From the IMG/VR virus record IMGVR_UViG_3300011114_000641, positions 1-26,490 of that record: DNA of 26,490 nt; one strand, written 5' to 3'. Both the position numbers and the translations under genes were made by a program. This document shows positions 7,779 through 15,510 of this stretch, one piece after another; the stretch's first letter is position 1; every line of letters begins with the position of its first letter. A model generated the notes under the pieces. It was not told where the DNA came from. It made no database searches and saw nothing but the letters and a program-made list of their open reading frames with translations. Origin of the DNA: a virus.

Positions 7779-8081
7779 TTTAATTCTCCATGAGGTAAGG
7801 GTTCACGAAACATGCTTGTTCCGCGTGACACACGTTGTTCCTTGCAGCGGAACTAATGTGGTCGCCTCATGTTCGAGCTAGGCTCGATGGCACAGTGACC
7901 GCGACGATACAACGGTGGGAGCCTTGGCTCTCCGTGGCGTTATTCGCTGCACGTTCTTACGACACAATTTTAATCGTTAACAGACTTGGCTGGTGGTGTT
8001 TACTTAACGCCGCGTTCCGCAAGGGATGGTGCTTCGTTTAGCAAACGTCCAGCTTTACCCAAAAACAACCTCAAAAGTGCC
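7779..8081 (-). other. Long structured 5' leader of the coat mRNA
   Basis: About 300 nt separate the scaffold stop from the coat start with no convincing gene. The stretch holds two compact hairpins: TCGAGC-TAG-GCTCGA at 7873-7887, and a stem around GGGAGCCTTGGCTCTCC at 7917-7933. The seven-base word GTTCCGC occurs twice, with an inverted GCGGAAC. If the promoter at 8089-8120 is used, this becomes an untranslated leader. Possible roles are mRNA stability, translational control or a small RNA; nothing in the sequence decides between them. Confidence 0.45.
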
Positions 8082-8088
8082 GTAAGCT

Positions 8089-8120
8089 ATTATAGCACAC
8101 TTAACATCAACGACTATGGC
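8089..8120 (-). promoter_or_regulatory. Extended -10 promoter for the coat gene
   Basis: On the minus strand the sequence TGCTATAAT (plus coordinates 8089-8097) is a perfect -10 hexamer with the extended TGn element. The -35 position is poor (about ATAGTC at 17-bp spacing), as is common with extended -10 promoters. It lies just beyond the scaffold stop, facing the coat gene. Confidence 0.5.
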
Positions 8121-9177
8121 TAGCAATAGCCGCTTCAATAGCACTTCTAACGTCAATAGCGCCCTGCTGGGGCGCTCCCATTGCCGGTGCGCCACTGACG
8201 CTAACAGCCGCTGACCTAGCCTTCTGTGCAGCGCCTGTGAGCTTCTGTGCGCCTTGTGCCTTCTGGCGCGATCCTAAGACGCTGCGAACATGCTCATTGC
8301 CGGCGCAAGCCTGGCGGTAGGCGTCATTCAACGACAGATCGCGGCCCCGGCGCTGGGCCATTTCCATCAGATCAGCCATATCCTCGCGCACATCTTCGGC
8401 AAACTCAGCTTTCTCCATGAAATCCAGCACTTCGCCCTCGGCTTGCCGGGTTATGTTCTGCTGCGCTTGCGCCTGTGCGTTCTGGTGCTGGCTCATAAAC
8501 TGCTGAATCGGAGCCAGTTGCTGCTGCATAGCCATTTGTAGCTGCTGCTGCTGTGCGTCAACGCGGGGTATTTCGCCCACCAAGGCGCTGTCTAGCTGCT
8601 CAATGAAGCTCTGCCCAAAGCGCCCGACGCCGAACTGCTTAACCAGGCCAGACACCAACTGCGCTATATCCTGCGAAGAACCCGTCCTTAAACGGGCGGC
8701 GGTGGACATCAAGTTATCAATTGCCTGGAGCGGGTTGCTGTTCTCGGCTTTGATGAACATCTGGTATGGCGCGATTGTGCGCTCGATCTGCTCTGCGTAC
8801 TTGCGGGCCTCGGCAGTCTCTTTCAGCGTGGTCTGCACTTCGCGTTCGCGGCGAGCTACCTCTGTGCGAACAGACTCAGGCAACGCAGCCCAATGCTCGC
8901 GTGTCTCGGGGTGCCAGGAGGCCGGGGCGCGGCTGTCGGCTTTGGGCGAAGACTTAGGCCCAGGCTGGATGCCGGTGGCTTCGTCAGTCTTGGCTTCGAG
9001 CGTCTTGGCTTCGGTGGGCTTGGCTTCGGTAGAGCGTAATTGCGGGCGCTCTGGCTGCGTTTCTTCTTTCTCAGCGGGTTCTGGTGCCGGCGTATTGTCT
9101 ACTACCGTCTCAACGGCATCATCTTCTTCTGGCATCGCGGCTTCAATTGACTCGCGGAGTGATGGTTCATTTTCCAT
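8107..9177 (-). CDS. Capsid scaffolding protein
   Basis: This 356-residue protein has an acidic, disordered N-terminus (MENEPSLRESIEAAMPEEDD) and a run of TEAKxxEAK repeats at about residues 50-66. A long helical, Gln-rich middle follows (VDAQQQQLQMAMQQQLAPIQ), then a charged C-terminus ending in ...AIDVRSAIEAAIASHSR. Low complexity, high helix content and acidic start are typical of scaffolds that direct coat assembly and leave the procapsid. It lies between the portal group and the coat gene, the standard order. It overlaps the upstream gene by 11 bp. The ribosome site is weak (AGAAAG), so coupling may matter. Confidence 0.8.
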   Translation of the reverse strand: MENEPSLRESIEAAMPEEDDAVETVVDNTPAPEPAEKEETQPERPQLRSTEAKPTEAKTLEAKTDEATGIQPGPKSSPKADSRAPASWHPETREHWAALPESVRTEVARREREVQTTLKETAEARKYAEQIERTIAPYQMFIKAENSNPLQAIDNLMSTAARLRTGSSQDIAQLVSGLVKQFGVGRFGQSFIEQLDSALVGEIPRVDAQQQQLQMAMQQQLAPIQQFMSQHQNAQAQAQQNITRQAEGEVLDFMEKAEFAEDVREDMADLMEMAQRRGRDLSLNDAYRQACAGNEHVRSVLGSRQKAQGAQKLTGAAQKARSAAVSVSGAPAMGAPQQGAIDVRSAIEAAIASHSR

Positions 9178-9496
9178 TGTTTTGACTTTCTAGCTGGTGG
9201 ATGGCTCTGCGAATGTCGTCTTTTGTGACTGTGCCGCCGTTTGCTTTGTAGTGTTCTCGTTCTTTTGCTGCGGCTTTCCATTCGTTCGTATAGTCGTCGC
9301 TGGTCGTTAGGTTATTGTCTTTCATGTATTGGCGGTGCTTCTTGCGGCTGCTTATGTCTTTGCCGTCAGTCGTTCTTGCGCCGTCGTAGTGCGCATCGTT
9401 CCAAAGTGCGCGGTCTGAGTTTGTGCGTTTTGCTTTGCGTTCCGTGGTGATCTCTATGACCTTTTTGGTCTTTTCGTCGTATTTGTAGCGCGGCAT
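9167..9496 (-). CDS. Small basic protein between portal and scaffold, unknown function
   Basis: This 109-residue, highly charged protein begins MPRYKYDEKTKKVIEITTER and contains DGARTTDGKDISSRKKHRQY and a C-terminal helix (TKDDIRRAIHQLESQNNGK). The start resembles zinc-ribbon proteins, but there is no cysteine, so it is not one. Proteins of this sort are common at this position in podovirus head blocks. It may help capsid assembly, but that rests on position only. It overlaps the scaffold start by 11 bp. Confidence 0.7.
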   Translation of the reverse strand: MPRYKYDEKTKKVIEITTERKAKRTNSDRALWNDAHYDGARTTDGKDISSRKKHRQYMKDNNLTTSDDYTNEWKAAAKEREHYKANGGTVTKDDIRRAIHQLESQNNGK

Positions 9497-9500
9497 TGCT

Positions 9501-9725
9501 TTATCTTTCTTTCTTCTCGCCTTTTGTACGAACTTCCTCGGCCTTCTTGCCTAAGACCATCTTTGCGCCTTTCTCTTCGGCGGCTTCGTATTCTGGGCTT
9601 TCGTAATGGTGGCCCTCTGGCTCTTCCATCTCGCCCATGTCTTCCATGTCGGGTTCTTTGTAGTCGTTGGGCATACGCCCGATCTGGCGCAGGATTTCAG
9701 CGTAAATCTGCATCTTGGCTTGCAT
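9501..9725 (-). CDS. Small acidic protein, unknown function
   Basis: This 74-residue protein begins MQAKMQIYAEILRQIGRMPN, a short amphipathic helix, then has a very acidic Met/Glu stretch (EPDMEDMGEMEEPEGHHY) and a Lys/Glu-rich end. The start is 2 bp after the portal stop, with AGGA upstream. Nothing catalytic is visible. Its place in the portal-scaffold interval suggests an assembly helper; this is inference. Confidence 0.65.
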   Translation of the reverse strand: MQAKMQIYAEILRQIGRMPNDYKEPDMEDMGEMEEPEGHHYESPEYEAAEEKGAKMVLGKKAEEVRTKGEKKER

Positions 9726-9727
9726 GA

Positions 9728-11653
9728 CTATTGTCCTGTGATGGGGGGAAGACCGGGATTGGGCTGCATTGCTTGGCGCATCATCGCGTTCATCTGCAAG
9801 ACCTTGCCCTGCGTATCGACGTTTGTGCCTTGCGCGTTAGCCTGACGCTCTGCGGCCTGGGCCTTCTTGTTCTCGACCTCGGCAATCTGCATGGGGTTTG
9901 GCGGCGGCGGCTGCATACCGGCTTGCTGCATCTGTGCAATGGCTTGATCGAGGACGCCCTCGATGTCAGTCGAGACGCGGAACTTGCTGACAGACCACTG
10001 CAACAGTTTCAGCATGTAAGGCACCGCTTGCGGCATCATCTGACCAAGTGGCGCGACTTGGCTGACAAACGCGCCCAGGCCAGACAGGAACTGCGTGGCA
10101 CTGTCGCGCTCGGCAGACCAGTCCATCGCAGCCATGCTGTCGGCTTCGACGTTTACACGGTACTCAGCCAGGTTTTCGTCTTTGATAAGCTGAATAGCCT
10201 GTTCGGCATATTGAGCATCTGCCGTACGCATGATGTTTGAGCGCGTGGCAATGGTCTCAGGCTGGAAATGCTTTGAGATGATCTCAGCTTTTATGCGCAG
10301 TAGGTTAGTGATCCATTCGGCAATGTAGAACTGGTTTAGCTGGATGCGGGTCGAACCAAACTGCGCCTTGATCTGCTGCGCGGTGGCGGTTTCTGACGCC
10401 TTCGATGAGCCGCGCATGATGTCGGAGATGCCTAAGACCTCGTATATCTGCTGCGTCTTGTCGGCGCGGTATTGGCGCAGGTGATCGATGGCGTTGACCA
10501 CTTGCTCGATCGGCACCCAGTCCACTTTGCCTTTAACGCCGCCGGCCTCAGAGAACATGGCCCAGTTGTCTACAGGAATAAGCTGGTTTTCTGCCGCTTG
10601 TGAGAACATACGCTGGATGCCCTCGGCGTTTCTGTCGTAGACGCCTACGACCTTGGCTGCGCGGGTCAGCCAGGTGATGCGGGTGTTAATCTCGTCAAGC
10701 TCGTTAAACTGATCCTGCGCAAAAATGTAATCGGGGCGCGGGAGGAAGTTGCTCGAGGTAAGGTTTGCCGCCAGCGGCTTGGGGCAGGGGAAAAAGCCGT
10801 CTAGTTGCAGCGGGTCTTCCTTGTAGTCGAGGATAACATCAGAGCCTTTTGCCATCCAATAGACCATCTTGCTGGTCTTATCCCAAATCTCAAAGACTTC
10901 AGCCTTAGACCAGGGATCATACTTGGGGGCTTCGTTGTTTAGGCGCATATCCGAGGTGCCAGACTGCGTACCCAGCGCAACGGTCTTGCCGATCTCCTCG
11001 CCAAAGCGGGCAATAAGCTGATCGCGGGTCATAGCTACACGCCGCGCTACCCAGCGTACTTCGTCCCAAGTGCGTGCGGGCGAATAGAAGAAATCCTGCC
11101 AGTAGATGTAATCAAGCGGCGCATCTTCGTTGGTAATGCGCTCAAATGTCTCGCCCGTATCAACTTCCATGCCGGTCATGGGGTCGATGGTTGGGGGCAT
11201 GGGTTCTTCTTGCGTCTCCACCTCGTATCTGAGCCAGCATTGGCCCATGCCGACAATCAGCCAGTCCTCGATGCCCTGACGTATTGAACTGTCCCAGTTG
11301 GAAATGTTGTCGTCGAACGATCTGTTAAGTAGGCGCTGCATGATAACGCCGGCAACGCGGGCCTGGTCGTCGTCTGCGTCCAAGAATGATCGCGCTACTG
11401 AGGCTTTTGGCGGGCGGGCGTAGAGAAGGCTAAGTAAGACCTTCATGCTTGACCAGAATAGGTTTACGCGGCTTTCGTCGCGTCCAAAGTCATCGCGCCG
11501 GTCTAGGTATCGCCTCGTAATCTTGATGGCGTCGTCGTGCCACTTCTTTAGCTCTTTCTTGGATGCCGTAATTTCGGTATCCCAGCGTTGGGCCATGCCA
11601 GCGGGCGTGTTGGCAAAGTCGCTGTTCGACTCAATCTTGTTTTGATTTTCCAT
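9728..11653 (-). CDS. Portal protein (P22-like)
   Basis: This protein of about 641 residues begins MENQNKIESNSDFANTPAGM. The start at 11653 is chosen because it overlaps the terminase stop as TAATG; the frame is open to 11692, but an upstream start would intrude into the terminase gene. Portal features include ESRVNLFWSSMKVLLSLLYA near the N-terminus, YWQDFFYSPARTWDEVRWVA with RRVAMTRDQLIARFG, VYDRNAEGIQRMFSQ, and a Gln/Ala-rich C-terminal region (AEVENKKAQAAERQANAQG) resembling the P22 barrel. The portal forms the DNA entry ring and meets the terminase. Its location after the large terminase is standard. Confidence 0.88.
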   Translation of the reverse strand: MENQNKIESNSDFANTPAGMAQRWDTEITASKKELKKWHDDAIKITRRYLDRRDDFGRDESRVNLFWSSMKVLLSLLYARPPKASVARSFLDADDDQARVAGVIMQRLLNRSFDDNISNWDSSIRQGIEDWLIVGMGQCWLRYEVETQEEPMPPTIDPMTGMEVDTGETFERITNEDAPLDYIYWQDFFYSPARTWDEVRWVARRVAMTRDQLIARFGEEIGKTVALGTQSGTSDMRLNNEAPKYDPWSKAEVFEIWDKTSKMVYWMAKGSDVILDYKEDPLQLDGFFPCPKPLAANLTSSNFLPRPDYIFAQDQFNELDEINTRITWLTRAAKVVGVYDRNAEGIQRMFSQAAENQLIPVDNWAMFSEAGGVKGKVDWVPIEQVVNAIDHLRQYRADKTQQIYEVLGISDIMRGSSKASETATAQQIKAQFGSTRIQLNQFYIAEWITNLLRIKAEIISKHFQPETIATRSNIMRTADAQYAEQAIQLIKDENLAEYRVNVEADSMAAMDWSAERDSATQFLSGLGAFVSQVAPLGQMMPQAVPYMLKLLQWSVSKFRVSTDIEGVLDQAIAQMQQAGMQPPPPNPMQIAEVENKKAQAAERQANAQGTNVDTQGKVLQMNAMMRQAMQPNPGLPPITGQ

Positions 11654-12990
11654 TAGCCTAACCGCCCACCCTGTGTGTTCTGACAGTCCCAAATATCGTC
11701 AAGGGCAAAAGTGTAGTTTGCACCTTCGATTGCCAATTTAATCTTTTTTACGCCCTTTGGTGCCTGTTTAGCAACTGGCTGGGCGGCAATGGCTAAGTAT
11801 CTGAACGCATCCGAGGCGTGGCTGTGCTGGTCGTGCTTTGGGCGGCTGCGGTAAGTCTGAGTGCGCTCATCCCACTCGCGCATGTAAGCTCTAAGATGCT
11901 CAACGCCGTCATAAGTGCCGGTTTCATCAAAGTAGCACTTGGGCAGAATCAGGCGGGCTGACTCGATGCCGTCTTGCAGCGACAAATCCGTTACTATTCG
12001 CGGGGTTATGCCAGCTTTTAGGAACTGCTCGATGATTGACTTGCCGGTCTGTAGTGACTTTGCTTTTGCGTCATGTGGTAGCCATACAGTGCCAACCTTG
12101 TACGGGCGGGACTTAATCCAGTCAATGTAGTGGGATATGGGCTGGTTATCGTTCTCGTAAAAGTCGGTGATCTTGTAGCCGTCTGGCGTTGTTTGCCAAC
12201 CCCACCAACTGCAACTATCCGTAAACCCAAGGTCAGCGACCAGGTCTGTGGTGAACTCCTGGTCTGTGGGGAAGCTGCCTACGCGTTTGTCTTCGTAGGC
12301 TTGCCCGATCTGCTTGGCGAAATACGCGCCGGGGATGGCGGCGTCGAATGATATTTCATACTCCGTAAGATAGGTTTCTTCCGTCATCTGAGCGCGGGCG
12401 TCTCTTAGCTCGTCAGGGTGCAGGATGTCAGTCTTTGACGCAGGCAACTCCATCATCATGTGCGTGTCAGGGTTTAGTCGCGCCTCTTCGCGCATCTGCC
12501 AAAAGAAGTTCTTGCCGCTGGGAGTGCCGGCGAAGATTGCCCAACCACGGCGGTCTGACAGCGCGGGGCGTAGGACCGAGTACCAGGCGCTGGGGCGTAT
12601 GTGGCCCACTTCGTCTAGCACTACGCCATCGAAGTACATGCCTCGATAATTATCGGGGAGATCAGCGCCGCCAACGTAGATCGTGGATTCGTTGCCGAAA
12701 CCGTTTTTGATGGTGATCTTTAATTCAGATTCGTTCGGGGGCTTGGCTTGGAGCGGTTTGGTAAGCTCTTTGAGGTAGTTCCACGCGACTTTCTTGGCTT
12801 GCTCGCGGAAGGGCGCGAGGTAGGCAAACTGCGGCTTGGGCAAGTCGGATTCCATCGCGCCAATGACCAAGTCAGCGCACATCGCCACAGTCTTGCCGCA
12901 GCGCCTGTGAGCAATAACCACAGCCCAACGCTTCTTGCGCGTATGAAGCGGAAGAAAGACAGAACGCGGGATGTATTCATTTATGTCCAT
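11653..12990 (-). CDS. terL: Large terminase subunit (packaging ATPase and nuclease)
   Basis: This 445-residue protein has a Walker A variant AHRRCGKT at residues 27-34, a Walker B VVLDE at 123-127 followed by GHIRPSAWYS, and the coupling motif AGTPSGKNFF near 154. The C-terminal nuclease half shows VADLGFTDSCSWWGWQ (Asp253) and the conserved late SHASDAFRYLA with a second acidic residue. The length is normal. It cuts and pumps DNA into the procapsid through the portal. The ATG at 12990 has no clear Shine-Dalgarno sequence in the 21-bp gap after the upstream stop, yet no better start exists. The stop overlaps the portal start. Confidence 0.93.
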   Translation of the reverse strand: MDINEYIPRSVFLPLHTRKKRWAVVIAHRRCGKTVAMCADLVIGAMESDLPKPQFAYLAPFREQAKKVAWNYLKELTKPLQAKPPNESELKITIKNGFGNESTIYVGGADLPDNYRGMYFDGVVLDEVGHIRPSAWYSVLRPALSDRRGWAIFAGTPSGKNFFWQMREEARLNPDTHMMMELPASKTDILHPDELRDARAQMTEETYLTEYEISFDAAIPGAYFAKQIGQAYEDKRVGSFPTDQEFTTDLVADLGFTDSCSWWGWQTTPDGYKITDFYENDNQPISHYIDWIKSRPYKVGTVWLPHDAKAKSLQTGKSIIEQFLKAGITPRIVTDLSLQDGIESARLILPKCYFDETGTYDGVEHLRAYMREWDERTQTYRSRPKHDQHSHASDAFRYLAIAAQPVAKQAPKGVKKIKLAIEGANYTFALDDIWDCQNTQGGRLG

Positions 12991-13011
12991 GTTTTGTGGG
13001 GTGTGCTTTTG

Positions 13012-13278
13012 CTATTTAAGTTGCTTTTGACGCTCTTCCATCAGCCTCAATCTGACGTTCATATCGTTCATCTGCGTGAATATTTCCTCACGCATCTTGT
13101 GCCGCGCATCAGCAGATAAAGGGCTGTCGGTAGGGATGCCTTGCGGTGTAATCAACATTGGCATCTGACCCTCAATCTTGGTCATGCGGATGCCCATGCC
13201 ATTTACTTCGCCCAGCAGCCACGCAATTGACGCGACGACTACAGGGATAATCGCTTTAAGTATGTCGCCCCAGTTCAC
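13012..13278 (-). CDS. Small membrane protein with C-terminal coiled coil
   Basis: This 88-residue protein starts with GTG at 13278, overlapping the upstream stop as GTGA. One membrane helix lies near the N-terminus (ILKAIIPVVVASIAWLLGEV). The soluble C-terminal half is charged and helical (ARHKMREEIFTQMNDMNVRL). One helix followed by a coiled coil could be an i-spanin-like or holin-like protein, but a clear spanin pair exists at the right edge of the window and no endolysin is next to this gene. I recall similar proteins in other podoviruses annotated only as membrane proteins. Confidence 0.7.
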   Translation of the reverse strand: MNWGDILKAIIPVVVASIAWLLGEVNGMGIRMTKIEGQMPMLITPQGIPTDSPLSADARHKMREEIFTQMNDMNVRLRLMEERQKQLK

Positions 13279-13820
13279 GGCGTCGGGCCACCAACAGGGT
13301 TAGCTGCGCCGGCAGGGCTTTGCGTCATAACTTCTGTGCCAGCGGGAACGGCTGTTCCTGTGGGGCTTTCGTTCATCGGGCCGTAGCAGTCGGCAAGCTT
13401 TGTGCCGTTGATGGGGTTGGGGCGTATTGTGCAGGGGAAGCTGAACATGTTTGACATGCCGCCAGTGGGCGTTGCGGTGGTGGTGAACTTCCTAAACGCG
13501 GCGGGCTGCGTTGACCAGGTCGGAGCTTGGGGGAATTGCTTGCGGGGCTGGAACAAGCTCCAGACCTTGCCGGGGGCTGGGGCGGCGCATGAATTGTTCA
13601 TTAGCTCCATGTCGGCGAGCGCGGGGCCTTTGAGGACGGGGCAGACTGAAGTGCCAAGAGGAAACGTCTTGCCGTTGACGTTGATCGTCTGGCCTGGGAC
13701 CGCAGTCGTGGGACTTGCGGCGCAAAGAGCGAACTCACCGTCGCAGACCTGAATGGTGGTCGCGTGGGCCAGGGGGGGCAGCAGCGCGACTAAGGCCGCG
13801 ACGGTGAGCAAAGGGCGCAT
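13275..13820 (-). CDS. Secreted or periplasmic protein with signal peptide, unknown function
   Basis: This 181-residue protein has a clear Sec signal (MRPLLTVAALVALLPPLAHA) with an AHA-TT cleavage site near residue 20. The mature part has about six cysteines, which could form disulfides, and many Pro, Thr and Gly residues (FTTTATPTGGMSNMFSFPCT, ESPTGTAVPAGTEVMT). The ATG has an AAAAAGGA site. A phage-coded exported protein between the terminase genes is unusual; superinfection exclusion or envelope modification are possible, but nothing proves either. The C-terminus overlaps the next gene by 4 bp. Confidence 0.7.
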   Translation of the reverse strand: MRPLLTVAALVALLPPLAHATTIQVCDGEFALCAASPTTAVPGQTINVNGKTFPLGTSVCPVLKGPALADMELMNNSCAAPAPGKVWSLFQPRKQFPQAPTWSTQPAAFRKFTTTATPTGGMSNMFSFPCTIRPNPINGTKLADCYGPMNESPTGTAVPAGTEVMTQSPAGAANPVGGPTP

Positions 13821-14017
13821 GTGAGTTCCTTTTTATGAAAAAAATAAAAACGGGATTGGCGATGGGGGGGAGGGGGTACCGGCACCGAGGCCCCCCGCCC
13901 TGCCGTTTTCGGGGGGGTGGGGGGTCTGTTTCGCCTGGGCAGGGCCGAGTGGCGGATACCCTCTCCGCCACACTCGGGCAGAAAGCCTAGGCTTATCAAT
14001 GCCTTGCCAATGGCCCG
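13821..14017. other. GC-rich intergenic region with G-tract pairs and a strong hairpin
   Basis: The plus strand has two G-tract pairs, G7-A-G5 at 13864-13876 and G7-T-G6 at 13911-13924, with a C-rich stretch between them. To the right, CCGAGTGGCGGA (13945-13956) pairs with TCCGCCAC plus ACTCGG (13964-13977), leaving a 2-nt bulge and a 7-nt loop. No T tract follows the hairpin in either direction, so it is not a typical terminator. No gene fits. Position next to the possible small terminase makes a packaging recognition site one option. Confidence 0.5.
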
Positions 14018-14425
14018 TCACTCTAGCCCATCCCCCTGCCCATCCCCCGCGTCGGCGGGAGCGGGCGCGGGCTGATCGAGCGTGACATGAGCGCTGCCGG
14101 CGACGGCCCGCCCGGTGAGCCAGCCGAGGTTGATGGTGATCGGCGGCCCGCCGGCCTGGGCCTGGACGGGCGGCAATAGGCGGAGGACGCAGCCGGCGAA
14201 CGTGGCGCGGTCAGAAGCTACGTCAGAGCGTGACAATTCTATGAGATATTCCGCAAAGCCGCCGGGCCGGCAGTCCACAGCCGCGTCATGTATAGCGCGT
14301 TTAATGTCTCGCGTTGTCAGAGCCTGTGCACCGGGAGGTTTGCCCAAAGGCGCGGGAATGACAAGCCGGTTCAGCCCCTCGGGGCGTCTGACTTTCCCGT
14401 TTCCGTTCGCTTGCGCCGTTTTCAT
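14018..14425 (-). CDS. Possible small terminase subunit
   Basis: This 135-residue protein starts MKTAQANGNGKVRRPEGLNR and contains TTRDIKRAIHDAAVDCRPGG, AEYLIELSRSDVASDRATFA and VLRLLPPVQAQAGGPPITIN. The pattern of a basic start, a helix pair with GGxxxYL, a xFxxxxxxLLP turn and a beta-rich end matches small phage proteins often proposed as small terminases. It is the first gene of the leftward late block, two genes before the large terminase. DNA recognition for packaging is inferred. Two small genes between the subunits are slightly unusual. Confidence 0.5.
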   Translation of the reverse strand: MKTAQANGNGKVRRPEGLNRLVIPAPLGKPPGAQALTTRDIKRAIHDAAVDCRPGGFAEYLIELSRSDVASDRATFAGCVLRLLPPVQAQAGGPPITINLGWLTGRAVAGSAHVTLDQPAPAPADAGDGQGDGLE

Positions 14426-14475
14426 GCCTAATATTTACTCATTAAAACTATTTTCCACAACCCCCATTTTCCCTC

Positions 14476-14510
14476 TTCACAGACGCAAGCGCCTTGCCCT
14501 ATATATAATG
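14476..14510 (+). promoter_or_regulatory. Rightward promoter for the SprT-like gene
   Basis: TTCACA (14476-14481) is followed 18 bp later by TATATA (14500-14505), overlapping a perfect TATAAT (14504-14509). The start of transcription would be near 14515, giving a leader of about 30 nt with an AAAAAGGA site before the ATG at 14545. The word ACAGACGCAAGC follows the -35 and recurs with one change at 15839, again just after a -35-like box. Confidence 0.55.
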
Positions 14511-14544
14511 CGCGACACAGAAACCACGCAAAAAGGATCAAACC

Positions 14545-15111
14545 ATGCAAACCCGTGAAACATACCTTCAATCCGCCGTCGAGCGTTTCGCGCCTCTCTT
14601 CATCGCGCGGGGCTTCCCACTTCCCGCCGTTCGCGCCTCGGTCGGTATCCCTGCCGGCGGCAAAGGCGGCAAGTTTAAGCGGATCGGCGAATGCTGGTCA
14701 AACCTCGCCAGCGCCGACAACACCACCGAAATATTTATCTGCCCCAGCCAATCAAACGCCGTCGACGTTCTCGCCATCCTGCTCCACGAATTGATCCACG
14801 CCGCCGTCGGCCTGGAATGCGGTCACAAGGGCGCGTTTAAACGCGTTGCCCTTTCCCTCGGCCTCACCGGCAAGATGACCGCCACGGTCCCTGGCCCGGC
14901 CCTTATCAAAGACCTGCAAGCCCTTGCCGATAGCCTCGGCGAATACCCCCACGCGGCCTTGAACACGGCGCTGTCTGGTCGCAAGAAACAGGGCACCCGC
15001 ATGATTAAGCTTACCTGCGATGATTGCGGCTGGTCATGCCGCACAGCTCAAAAAAATGTCGATGCCGGTCTCCCCACCTGCCATTGCGGCGGAAGCATTA
15101 ACGCCGCGTAA
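14545..15111 (+). CDS. SprT-like zinc metalloprotease with C-terminal zinc ribbon
   Basis: This 188-residue protein carries the gluzincin motif HELIH at residues 81-85, and the third ligand in ECGHKGAFKRVA (His94), as in SprT/Spartan-like proteases. A C-terminal zinc ribbon follows: Cys158-x2-Cys161 and Cys179-x-Cys181, with an extra Cys165. Cellular SprT-like proteases such as Spartan digest proteins cross-linked to DNA. Phage members have not been assigned a clear substrate. It is the first gene rightward of the divergent promoter with a strong ribosome site, so it is probably expressed early. The motif is certain; the biological target is not known. Confidence 0.85.
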   Translation: MQTRETYLQSAVERFAPLFIARGFPLPAVRASVGIPAGGKGGKFKRIGECWSNLASADNTTEIFICPSQSNAVDVLAILLHELIHAAVGLECGHKGAFKRVALSLGLTGKMTATVPGPALIKDLQALADSLGEYPHAALNTALSGRKKQGTRMIKLTCDDCGWSCRTAQKNVDAGLPTCHCGGSINAA

Positions 15112-15140
15112 CCCGCCTTGAACCAGGAAAGATTGAAACA

Positions 15141-15317
15141 ATGAACCATGCAACATTAGAACACTTTCGCTTTATCGCTGCCACGATGCAAACTGAGCCG
15201 CAAGACTGGCAATGGATCGGCCAACATATGTCGCAGCGCATGTTCGGCATAACCAAAGCTCGCGCTGAGGCGTATGCGGAGCGACATGGCGGAACAGCCA
15301 AGAAGATCGAAGCCTAA
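15141..15317 (+). CDS. Small protein downstream of SprT-like gene, unknown function
   Basis: This 58-residue protein begins MNHATLEHFRFIAATMQTEP and ends HGGTAKKIEA. It has an AGGAAAG site 9 nt before the ATG and begins 29 bp after the SprT-like stop. The sequence is helical with several Trp, His and Met residues (QDWQWIGQHMSQRMFGITKA), not low-complexity. The good start signal and operon position support a real gene. No family is recognised. Confidence 0.6.
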   Translation: MNHATLEHFRFIAATMQTEPQDWQWIGQHMSQRMFGITKARAEAYAERHGGTAKKIEA

Positions 15318-15340
15318 CCTCCCTCCTCCCTCCCAAGCCC

Positions 15341-15428
15341 CAGGCCCGCCGGCCCCAGGCCCGCCGCACCAGGCCCGCCGGCAAGGTGCGCAAGGTGCAT
15401 GGCCACAAGGTGCACGGCCCCAAGGTGC
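15341..15428 (+). repeat. Two short direct-repeat arrays
   Basis: CAGGCCCGCCG occurs three times (15341, 15356, 15370), followed directly by four copies of CAAGGTGC (15382, 15391, 15406, 15421). Spacings are 14-15 bp in the first array and 9, 15 and 15 bp in the second. The four copies of CAAGGTGC have varied flanks, so the octamer itself seems to be the conserved unit. Confidence 0.8.
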
Positions 15429-15450
15429 ATATCCAAACGCTTCACCCTTG

Positions 15451-15484
15451 AGGCTTCCCCCCTACGGGGGGGGGAAGAAAGCCT
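15451..15484. other. Long GC hairpin
   Basis: CTTCCCCCC (15454-15462) and a G9-AAG tract (15466-15477) pair around a TAC loop, with AGGC and GCCT (15451-15454, 15481-15484) able to extend the base of the stem. No T tract follows, so termination is uncertain. It separates the short direct repeats from the GCYTCAACG cluster. Confidence 0.6.
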
Positions 15485-15510
15485 CATTATTTGGGCACCG
15501 AAAAAACACT

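Noticed and set aside
7835-8041. Plus-strand 68-residue frame in the coat leader
   Set aside because: TTG start, no ribosome site, opposite to all neighbouring genes, and it covers a likely leader with hairpins.
14018-14558. Plus-strand frame 14115-14558
   Set aside because: Complement of the possible small terminase and promoter region; no start signal.
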